5,281 bases of DNA from Clostridia bacterium (GTDB lineage Bacteria; Bacillota_A; Clostridia; Oscillospirales; CAG-272): contig JAFYRZ010000129.1 in assembly GCA_017546745.1 (NCBI GenBank), positions 1 to 5,281 on the forward strand, in the 5' to 3' direction. The position numbers and the translations under genes are program-made. The notes beneath the pieces were generated by a model. It was given only the letters and a program-made list of their open reading frames with translations, did no database searches and had not been told where the DNA came from. Shown here piece after piece: positions 1 through 4,817 of this stretch; position 1 is the stretch's first letter, and every line of letters begins with the position of its first letter.

Positions 1-109
1 GAACGAGCGCGCAAAGGCTAAGAAGCCTGCCACAAAGAAGGAGGCTGAAGAGCCTGTTGCAGAGCCCGCTCCCGAGGCAAACATTGAGGAGCTTGCAATC
101 ACCGAATAA
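1..109 (+). CDS. C-terminal tail of an unidentified protein (5' end outside window)
   Basis: The frame beginning at base 2 is open from the window edge to a TAA at 107-109 and encodes 35 residues. The tail is low-complexity: a lysine/alanine-rich stretch (ERAKAKKPATKKE) followed by a Glu/Pro/Ala-rich stretch and a final ...IEELAITE. Such tails occur on ribosomal and nucleic-acid-binding proteins in Clostridia, but the composition alone does not identify a family, so no function is assigned. The strong hairpin terminator only 8 bases after the stop supports this being the real end of a transcribed gene. It converges on spoVG. Confidence refers to its being a real coding end, not to any product. 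Confidence 0.75.
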   Translation, partial: NERAKAKKPATKKEAEEPVAEPAPEANIEELAITE

Positions 110-117
110 TCTAAAAC

Positions 118-153
118 AAAAAAGGTAGGAATCATAAGGTTCCTACCTTTTTT
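118..153 (+). terminator. Intrinsic terminator of the upstream partial gene
   Basis: A perfect 14-bp stem is formed by 118-131 (AAAAAAGGTAGGAA) and 140-153, with an 8-nt loop (132-139). The U-rich side of the stem runs into TTTTTTG, giving a classic Rho-independent terminator for the gene ending at 109. Because the other arm is A-rich, it could also work in the reverse direction as a back-up stop for spoVG transcripts. Confidence 0.9.
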
Positions 154-252
154 GTTTAACTAGTGTTTTTAGATGAAAAATGTTGCTTATTGTTGACAAT
201 TTTGGCGTTTTTTGCTTTCGATAAAGAAGCCTCGGCCTATGAATTTAATAAG

Positions 253-305
253 AAAAGAGATAACAACCGTGACTTGTCGCCCTTTATGTTATCTCTTTTT
301 TGTTT
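253..305. terminator. Hairpin terminator just beyond spoVG, probably bidirectional
   Basis: A 13-bp perfect inverted repeat pairs AAAAGAGATAACA (253-265) with 287-299 across a 21-nt loop. On the minus strand it begins 4 bases after the spoVG stop and its distal arm ends in TTTT followed by CTTATT, so it can terminate spoVG. On the plus strand the arm runs into TTTTTTGTTT, the better U-tract of the two. The long loop is somewhat unusual. The stretch between this hairpin and the one at 118-153 has no supported gene. Confidence 0.75.
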
Positions 306-606
306 AGATTATTACGGTATCTATCTCTTCTGTTTCATCGTGCTTTGCCGCAACGAGCTGCACGTGATAAGCATCGATTATCTCGCGCTCAAGCTGCTCT
401 CTGAAATCCGAGTTGATGGGATGGACGATATCGCGGTACGTTCCGTCCGGGTTCTTTCTTGAGGGCATAACGATGAAGAATTTTTCGCGCGCGTAAATTA
501 CCTTAACGTCGTGTACTGCAAGACAGCCGTCAAAGGTTACGGAGGCTATTGCTTTCATAGGACCTTCGTCAAAGAATTTTCTGATTTTGATATCGGTAAG
601 CTGCAT
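304..606 (-). CDS. spoVG: SpoVG family septation/sporulation regulator
   Basis: This encodes a 100-residue protein, close to the usual 85-100 residues of the family. SpoVG is a small cytoplasmic DNA/RNA-binding regulator that affects asymmetric septation in Bacillus and gene expression more widely in non-sporulating relatives. The family pattern is clear along the whole length: MQLTDIKIRKF at the N-terminus, then KAIASVTFDGCLAVHDVKVI, then the hallmark FFIVMPSRKNPDGTYRDIVH followed by HPINSDFR. The acidic tail after about residue 85 is variable, as expected. The ATG at 604-606 is chosen over an upstream in-frame start at 693 because AAGGAG (616-621) sits 9 bases before it and homologues begin at MxxTDI; the extra 29 residues would be unlike the family. 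It is divergent from murC and convergent with the partial gene at 1-109. Confidence 0.96.
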   Translation of the reverse strand: MQLTDIKIRKFFDEGPMKAIASVTFDGCLAVHDVKVIYAREKFFIVMPSRKNPDGTYRDIVHPINSDFREQLEREIIDAYHVQLVAAKHDETEEIDTVII

Positions 607-653
607 ATTTGGGATCTCCTTCCTTTGTTGTAAACTTTTAGCTCGATCAGAAT

Positions 654-683
654 AGCATATATAGTATACAATAACTTTGTTAA
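654..683 (-). promoter_or_regulatory. Possible spoVG promoter
   Basis: On the minus strand TTAACA (678-683) is followed, 16 or 18 bases later, by TATATG (656-661) or TATGCT (654-659). These are weak sigma-A-like boxes and the spacing is ambiguous. I see no convincing AGGAAT/GAAT sigma-H pattern of the kind that drives spoVG in Bacillus subtilis. The call is tentative and rests mainly on location upstream of the ribosome binding site. Confidence 0.3.
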
Positions 684-712
684 GAATATTCATTATAAAG
701 ACGAGCTTTTTA

Positions 713-742
713 TTAACTTTTTGTGTATTTAAATTCTATAAT
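713..742 (+). promoter_or_regulatory. Probable sigma-A promoter of murC
   Basis: TTAACT (713-718) is followed after 18 bases by a perfect TATAAT (737-742), predicting a start near 749 and a 5' leader of about 35 bases before the murC ATG. The region diverges from spoVG. Confidence 0.6.
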
Positions 743-783
743 TAATGAATATTTTATAAACTTTGCGAAAGGGTTATCAAATT

Positions 784-2151
784 ATGTTTAATATCTTTGA
801 ATATCTGAATAACGGGTCGAAAAATGCGCGCCTTCACTTTATCGGCATCGGAGGTGTCGGTATGTACTCGCTTGCCCGTCTTGCCTTAAAGGCTGGGGCG
901 GTCGTTTCCGGAAGCGAGAGGAGTGAGAGCGACCTTGCGGAGGAGCTTCGCGGGCGCGGGTGCAAAATTTACATAGGACACAGCGCGGAGAATATTACCC
1001 CTGATATTGATGCCGTCGTATATTCCCACGCAATAGGGCGAGAAAATCCCGAGCTCTCTATGGCGCGTGATTTAGGCATAAGCACCTATTCGCGCTCGGA
1101 GCTTTTGGGCCTCGTAATGAAGCAGTACGAAAATAGAATAGGCATCAGCGGCACGCACGGCAAAAGCACGGTATGCGCGATGCTCGCGCATATCCTAAAG
1201 ACCGCGGGGCTCTCTCCCACTGTTGCCTGTGGTGCGCCTATCGTCGGTAAGCTTCCATTTCTCGACGGTGGGGAGGAGCATTTCGTCTACGAGGCGTGCG
1301 AATACCGCGACTCATTCCTCGATTTTTACCCCACGAGCGTCGTTATAACGAATATAGAGCTTGACCATACGGATTATTTTCCTACGCTTGAGGAATATAA
1401 AGGTTCGTTTTTGAGGTGCATAAACCGTGCCGAGAAAAGCTGTATTCTGAACGTGGACGACCCGAATATCCGCGCGCTTTTACCCCTGATAGAGACCGAG
1501 GCAGTAACCGTTGGTACGTCTGCCTCTGCCGATTTTTCCTATTCTCCCTACTCGTTTTTAGAGGACGGTATAATTTATTCGCTCTCGCGTAATAATAAGC
1601 TATTAGGTAGATTTAAATTGAAGCTCGCGGGCGAATTTAACCTTATGAACGCTGCCTTGGCTATTGCCGCGGTATCAGAGTACGGCGTTGACCCTAAAGA
1701 AGCCGCTACAGCCCTAGAGAGCTTCGCGGGGGTAAGGCGCCGGTGCGAGCTTGTTGGCGCCTATGGCGGCCGCGCGGTCTATTACGATTATGCCCACCAC
1801 CCGACAGAGATCCGCGCGGTCATAAACGCGCTTCGGGCGCGCTCCGGTGCGCTTACCGTTATCTTTACGCCACACACCTATACGCGAACAAGAGACCTTT
1901 GGCAAGACTTCATATCCGCGCTCTCTCTTGCCGATTTTGTTATCCTCACGGATATCTTTGCCGCAAGGGAAGAGCCCGTTCCAAATATAACCTCAAAAAG
2001 GCTTGCAGAGGCAATAGGGGATAGAGCCTTTTACTCGGACGTTCAGAGCATTTCCGGCATCTTAAATACCTATACCTACGGCGATATCGTAGTTATGGGA
2101 GCGGGAGAAAACACGGAAATTCTCTCGATTTTAGTTTCAAAAAACGGTTGA
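784..2151 (+). CDS. murC: UDP-N-acetylmuramate--L-alanine ligase
   Basis: This cytoplasmic Mur ligase couples ATP hydrolysis to joining L-alanine to UDP-MurNAc, the first amino-acid addition in peptidoglycan stem-peptide synthesis. The 455-residue length is typical. The N-terminal UDP-binding domain shows GIGGVGM (21-27). The central ATPase domain has the P-loop GTHGKST (123-129), EACEYRDSF at about 170, and NIELDH with Asn190 and His195. The C-terminal domain has DYAHHPTE (335-342), TPHTYTRT (362-369) and GAGENTEI near the end, where most MurC proteins have GAGDI. The MurC-specific GGVGM and EACEYxDSF signatures separate it from MurD/E/F and from Mpl. The ATG at 784 is chosen because AAAGGG (768-773) lies 10 bases upstream; an in-frame TTG at 763 has no such site. 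It stands alone, not in a dcw cluster, divergent from spoVG. It has no terminator of its own before the mgtE leader. Confidence 0.97.
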   Translation: MFNIFEYLNNGSKNARLHFIGIGGVGMYSLARLALKAGAVVSGSERSESDLAEELRGRGCKIYIGHSAENITPDIDAVVYSHAIGRENPELSMARDLGISTYSRSELLGLVMKQYENRIGISGTHGKSTVCAMLAHILKTAGLSPTVACGAPIVGKLPFLDGGEEHFVYEACEYRDSFLDFYPTSVVITNIELDHTDYFPTLEEYKGSFLRCINRAEKSCILNVDDPNIRALLPLIETEAVTVGTSASADFSYSPYSFLEDGIIYSLSRNNKLLGRFKLKLAGEFNLMNAALAIAAVSEYGVDPKEAATALESFAGVRRRCELVGAYGGRAVYYDYAHHPTEIRAVINALRARSGALTVIFTPHTYTRTRDLWQDFISALSLADFVILTDIFAAREEPVPNITSKRLAEAIGDRAFYSDVQSISGILNTYTYGDIVVMGAGENTEILSILVSKNG

Positions 2152-2176
2152 CAATTTTCGGGTTTTGTTATATAAT
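2148..2176 (+). promoter_or_regulatory. Consensus sigma-A promoter of the mgtE leader, overlapping the murC stop codon
   Basis: TTGACA (2148-2153) and TATAAT (2171-2176) are both perfect matches, with the optimal 17-base spacer. The murC stop codon TGA (2149-2151) lies inside the -35 box. Transcription should start near 2183, leaving a leader of about 170 nt before mgtE. A promoter this strong followed by a terminator fits a gene controlled after initiation. Confidence 0.9.
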
Positions 2177-2193
2177 AAACTTATAATAAAGAA

Positions 2194-2300
2194 GAAAGGA
2201 CGTCCGAATTTATGGATGCAAACAGTCGAAGTACATACTTTACTTTAACTTAAAATGCGTTTGCACAAAAGCGGTACGTCTTTAGCATACCGTCCCTTTT
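2194..2300 (+). promoter_or_regulatory. Candidate structured attenuator leader of mgtE
   Basis: Several helices can be drawn by eye. GGACG (2198-2202) can pair with CGTCC (2291-2295) and extend through AAA (2195-2197) with TTT (2297-2299) around a bulged C; this would hide the leader-ORF ribosome binding site. TGCAAAC (2217-2223) pairs with GTTTGCA (2259-2265). CGGTA (2272-2276) pairs with TACCG (2288-2292), extendable by AAAAG (2267-2271) with CTTTT (2296-2300) across a 3-nt bulge. The first and third helices compete for 2291-2292 and, if the third is extended, for the T-run. GGACGT (2198-2203) can alternatively pair with ACGTCT (2276-2281). I do not see the conserved core of the M-box Mg2+ riboswitch or of the yybP-ykoY Mn2+ riboswitch. 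No folding was run, so the structure is a hypothesis, but a non-coding leader with a terminator is well supported. Confidence 0.55.
2212..2253 (+). CDS. Putative 13-residue leader peptide upstream of mgtE
   Basis: An ATG at 2212 opens a 13-codon frame, MDANSRSTYFTLT, ending at TAA 2251-2253. AAAGGA (2195-2200) lies 11 bases upstream, a usable though slightly long spacing. The ORF is within the transcript expected from the promoter at 2148-2176 and before the terminator at 2302-2329, which is where regulatory leader peptides sit. Its second to fourth codons form one arm of the TGCAAAC/GTTTGCA helix, so a translating ribosome would open that helix. The peptide lacks the acidic or proline run of the enterobacterial MgtL leader and has no clear single-amino-acid run (three Thr, two Ser). 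I do not recognise it. A 13-codon ORF can arise by chance, so confidence is moderate to low. Confidence 0.4.
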   Translation: MDANSRSTYFTLT

Positions 2301-2301
2301 C

Positions 2302-2333
2302 GTCGCAGGCGCAGGCTTGCGACTTTTTTGTTT
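2302..2333 (+). terminator. Intrinsic terminator inside the mgtE leader
   Basis: GTCGCAGGC (2302-2310) pairs with GCTTGCGAC (2315-2323) to give a 9-bp stem with one G-U pair and a GCAG tetraloop, followed directly by TTTTTTG. It lies between the promoter at 2148-2176 and the mgtE ribosome binding site at 2339-2346, so mgtE expression requires read-through. It would also end transcripts reading in from murC. Confidence 0.85.
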
Positions 2334-2352
2334 AGAATAAGGGAGGTTTAAA

Positions 2353-3780
2353 ATGGAAGAAAGGAAGATAAACGACGTAGCCGAGGAGATTTCCGAGGCT
2401 GTTGTAAATAACCTGAAGGAATACACCGTTCCCGAGGGAGAGGAGATCGTTGCGCTTATCGACGGTAAGAATTTTTCAAGGATAAGAGAGCTTACCGAGG
2501 CTATGGCGCCGCAGGATATTGCCGAAATTTTCCTCGATATGCCGCGCGAATATCATACGAGGCTATTTAGGCTACTCTCAAAGGAGCTTGCCGCGGAGAC
2601 CTTCGTTGAGATGGACGGTGAGATTACCGAGGAGCTTATCGCGTCCTTTACCGACAGAGAGCTTTCCGAGATACTTGCCGAGCTTTATATCGACGATACA
2701 GTCGATATTATCGAGGAAATGCCGGCAAACGTCGTTAAAAGAATACTCCGCGCCTCCACCAAGGAGGATAGAAGCACGATAAATAAGATCCTGCGCTATC
2801 CCAAGGACTCTGCCGGCACGATCATGACCACCGAGTACGTTCGCTTCGTCGGTGATATGACGGTAGAGGCGGCTCTTGCCCACCTGCGAAAGGTCGCGAT
2901 AGATAAGGAAACCATCTATACCTGTTATATAACCGATGCAGCACTTCACCTTCTCGGTATCGTTACGGCAAAGCAGCTTCTAATCTCGCCTCTTGACACC
3001 AAGCTTTCGGATCTTATGGAGGAGAGCGTTATCTCGGTCAAAACGACCGACGATAAGGAGGAGGTTGCCCTTAAATTTAATAAGTACGGCTTCCTGGCGC
3101 TCCCCGTCGTTGATAACGAGCTTCGTCTTGTCGGTATCGTCACGGTAGACGATGCTATCGACGTCCTCCAGAGTGAGTCCGAGGAGGACTTCTCAAAGAT
3201 GGCGGCGGTCACCCCGACCGACGAGCCCTATACGAGGACCTCGCCCTTCAGCCTCTTCCTTGCAAGAATTCCGTGGCTTCTTCTCCTTATGGTGTCGGCT
3301 ACCTTTTCAAGCACTATTCTCTCGAAATTTGAGGCGGCGCTCCCTGCCGTTCTTATCCTCTTCGTTCCCATGCTTATGGGTACGGGCGGAAACTCGGGCG
3401 GACAGTCCTCGGTTGCGATAATACGCGGTATTTCGCTTGGCGAGATAGAGGGCCGCGATACCCTCGGCGTAGTGTTTAAGGAATTTATAGTCGGTGTTCT
3501 CGCGGGCGTTGCCCTCGGTATCGTTTCCTTCGGTAAGGTACTTCTTATCGATAGACTGCTTATGCAGAACGATGCCGTCACCGTACACGTCGCGTTTACC
3601 GTTTCGGTTGCCCTCGCGGTCATCGTCGTTATTGCAAAGCTCATCGGCGCGATCCTACCGATCCTGGCAAAAAAGCTTCATATCGACCCTGCCGTTATGG
3701 CATCTCCCTTTATCACCACGGTAGTAGATGCCCTCGCCCTTGTGCTTTATTTCTTTGTTGCGAAAGCGCTCCTAATTTAA
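2353..3780 (+). CDS. mgtE: MgtE-type magnesium channel/transporter
   Basis: MgtE is a homodimeric inner-membrane Mg2+ channel whose cytoplasmic domains sense Mg2+ and close the pore when it is plentiful. The 475-residue length is usual (about 450). Residues about 20-140 form the acidic helical N domain, with the typical DIAEIFLDMP, ELYIDDTVDIIEEMP and LRYPKDSAGTIMT segments. A CBS pair spans about 155-275, including LGIVTAKQLL and LVGIVTVDDAIDVL. From about 300, hydrophobic segments fit the five-helix membrane domain. Key motifs are GTGGNSGGQ (343-351) and DPAVMASPFITTVVD (445-459), whose final Asp459 corresponds to the pore Mg2+-binding aspartate of the family. The ATG at 2353 has a strong AAGGGAGG (2339-2346) 6 bases upstream. 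It has its own promoter and attenuator-like leader and is followed by a terminator, so it is probably monocistronic. Nothing in it appears broken. Confidence 0.96.
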   Translation: MEERKINDVAEEISEAVVNNLKEYTVPEGEEIVALIDGKNFSRIRELTEAMAPQDIAEIFLDMPREYHTRLFRLLSKELAAETFVEMDGEITEELIASFTDRELSEILAELYIDDTVDIIEEMPANVVKRILRASTKEDRSTINKILRYPKDSAGTIMTTEYVRFVGDMTVEAALAHLRKVAIDKETIYTCYITDAALHLLGIVTAKQLLISPLDTKLSDLMEESVISVKTTDDKEEVALKFNKYGFLALPVVDNELRLVGIVTVDDAIDVLQSESEEDFSKMAAVTPTDEPYTRTSPFSLFLARIPWLLLLMVSATFSSTILSKFEAALPAVLILFVPMLMGTGGNSGGQSSVAIIRGISLGEIEGRDTLGVVFKEFIVGVLAGVALGIVSFGKVLLIDRLLMQNDAVTVHVAFTVSVALAVIVVIAKLIGAILPILAKKLHIDPAVMASPFITTVVDALALVLYFFVAKALLI

Positions 3781-3790
3781 AATTCAAAAT

Positions 3791-3827
3791 AAAAAGTGAG
3801 GTATGTTTTTCATACCTCACAATTTTT
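3791..3827. terminator. Bidirectional terminator between mgtE and the PHP gene
   Basis: GTGAGGTATG (3796-3805) and CATACCTCAC (3811-3820) form a perfect 10-bp stem with a 5-nt T loop. The stem is flanked by AAAAA on the left and AATTTTT on the right, giving a U-tract in both directions. It fills most of the 59-bp gap between the two convergent stop codons. Confidence 0.9.
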
Positions 3828-3839
3828 ATCCAAAACGGT

Positions 3840-4517
3840 TTAATAGGTTTCAATCAAGCGGTATTCTCCGCTTCTTAATACCTCGATAAGGTCGCGGCTG
3901 TTAAGAATTCTTCTCTCGGTTTCAATTCCGCCCTTTGCGAGTCTGTTAAGACCGTGAACGTCAGAGCCGGAGGTCTTTCTTACACCGTAATGCTCCGCAT
4001 ACGTGTGCGCAAGCTCGTTTCTAAATTTCTCCGTGCCTGCGTTATAAGCCTCAATGCCGAAAAGGTTCTGGGGATTTCTTACCGTCATTCCGTTGCGGAA
4101 GGGATGCGCATGCACAACGCAAGCCTCCTCGGGGAAGATAGCCAAAAGCTCGTCAAGCGACTTAATGTCGGTAAGCCTCGGTGCCTTGTAGAAAAACTCC
4201 TCGTCAAGTCCGTAAACGAGATAGTCGTTTATGCTGTCCTTAAGGCGCACCTCCGTGCCCGCGATTACTGTAAAACCGAGCTTGTCGCCCTCCGCCTTTG
4301 CAGAGCGGTAGCCCTTAAGATAGCGGTCCATCTGCACCTCGTGCGTCGTTCCGTCAAGCTCGTCCTGAAACCACTCGAAGAAAAGCTCAAAATAATGGTC
4401 GGTAATAACAATTCCGTCATATCCCGCCGCCTTATACTCGCGCACAAGCTCGGCTCCGCTAAGCTTTGCAACAAGATCACACTCGGACGTGTGCGAATGT
4501 AGCTCGTACTTATACAT
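3840..4517 (-). CDS. PHP-domain metal-dependent hydrolase (phosphoesterase-like)
   Basis: This is a 225-residue cytoplasmic protein of the PHP superfamily, whose members hydrolyse phosphoester bonds using a cluster of two or three metal ions. The metal-binding motifs appear in canonical order: HSH (His7, His9), TDH (Asp40, His41), GTE (Glu89), HAHPF (His136, His138) and SDVHG (Asp186, His188). The whole protein is one PHP domain with no polymerase, HisK-like extension or kinase partner, so its substrate (for example a nucleotide, oligonucleotide or sugar phosphate) cannot be told. Histidinol phosphatase is possible but no his genes are nearby. The ATG at 4515-4517 is supported by AAAGGG (4525-4530) 7 bases upstream and by a strong promoter. 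It is transcribed alone, convergent to mgtE. Confidence 0.9.
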   Translation of the reverse strand: MYKYELHSHTSECDLVAKLSGAELVREYKAAGYDGIVITDHYFELFFEWFQDELDGTTHEVQMDRYLKGYRSAKAEGDKLGFTVIAGTEVRLKDSINDYLVYGLDEEFFYKAPRLTDIKSLDELLAIFPEEACVVHAHPFRNGMTVRNPQNLFGIEAYNAGTEKFRNELAHTYAEHYGVRKTSGSDVHGLNRLAKGGIETERRILNSRDLIEVLRSGEYRLIETY

Positions 4518-4556
4518 ATCATATCCCTTTCAAAACGCTAAAATTTTAACGTATTT

Positions 4557-4585
4557 ATTATACCAAAAAAGCGGTAACAAGTCAA
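4557..4585 (-). promoter_or_regulatory. Strong extended -10 sigma-A promoter of the PHP gene
   Basis: On the minus strand TTGACT (4580-4585) is followed after exactly 17 bases by TATAAT (4557-4562). A TGG directly before the -10 box gives an extended -10 element. Transcription should begin near 4550, about 30 bases before the start codon and just upstream of the ribosome binding site. Confidence 0.88.
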
Positions 4586-4754
4586 TAAAGGTTACGAAAA
4601 AATATAGACGAAAAGTTATCGGCAAAATGGCAATACAGTATTCTGCTAAAATGTCGTCCTCTTGATTAATTGTGAATGAATCCTTATCAATGTAAAATTC
4701 ACCGGGTACAATTATACAATGCTTTGCCATTTTTCACTTGTCACCGTTTTTTAG
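4563..4754. repeat. Imperfect inverted repeat bounding the spacer between the PHP and lipoprotein genes
   Basis: The segment 4563-4585 and the reverse complement of 4733-4754 align with 19 matches over 22 positions and one single-base gap, sharing AAAAAA(G)CGGT(A/G)ACAAGT. The left copy is the -35 box and spacer of the PHP promoter. The right copy is in opposite orientation, just upstream of the lipoprotein promoter, and would read as TTCACT followed by CATATA, a decayed promoter. It may be a duplicated promoter or operator, or the ends of a small element; no target-site duplication was seen. Confidence 0.45.
4586..4732. other. AT-rich spacer without a supported gene
   Basis: Between the two copies of the inverted repeat there is AT-rich sequence with no gene I can support. 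A minus-strand 66-codon frame (4530-4730, beginning MAKHCIIVPGEFYIDKD) has a fairly protein-like first half. However, it has no ribosome binding site, becomes a run of hydrophobic residues where it crosses the PHP promoter, and stops at the PHP ribosome binding site. It could be a gene remnant, but is more likely chance. No tRNA or rRNA was recognised. Confidence 0.4.
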
Positions 4755-4764
4755 CATATAGCAC

Positions 4765-4794
4765 TTGACATAGGCGTAATCGGTGTGATACAAT
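4765..4794 (+). promoter_or_regulatory. Sigma-A promoter of the lipoprotein gene
   Basis: A perfect TTGACA (4765-4770) is followed after 18 bases by TACAAT (4789-4794), one mismatch from consensus. Transcription would start near 4801, placing the AAAAGGAG ribosome binding site almost at the 5' end of a very short leader. Confidence 0.75.
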
Positions 4795-4817
4795 AAATAA
4801 AAAAGGAGTTTTTTAAT

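Noticed and set aside
163..462. Plus-strand 99-codon frame starting at a GTG
   Set aside because: It has no ribosome binding site, crosses the hairpin at 253-299, and its second half is antisense to the well-supported spoVG.
607..693. N-terminal extension of spoVG by 29 residues
   Set aside because: The extension would read through the AAGGAG site and the likely promoter region, and family members start at the MQLTDI position.
763..783. TTG start for murC, seven residues upstream of the ATG
   Set aside because: No ribosome binding site precedes it; AAAGGG sits correctly for the ATG at 784 instead.
2183..2300. M-box (ykoK) or yybP-ykoY riboswitch before mgtE
   Set aside because: I looked for their conserved core segments and did not find them; the judgement is by eye and a covariance-model scan could overturn it.
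3228..3644. Minus-strand 138-codon frame and similar frames within mgtE and murC
   Set aside because: They are shadows of conserved genes with intact motifs, with Ser/Arg/Thr-rich composition typical of out-of-frame translation.
3954..4502. Plus-strand 182-codon frame opposite the PHP gene
   Set aside because: The minus-strand protein has every PHP metal-binding motif in order, so this is its antisense shadow.
4530..4730. Minus-strand 66-residue frame beginning MAKHCIIVPGEFY
   Set aside because: It lacks a ribosome binding site, overlaps the strong PHP promoter, and its second half is a chance-looking hydrophobic run. A degraded gene remnant cannot be excluded.
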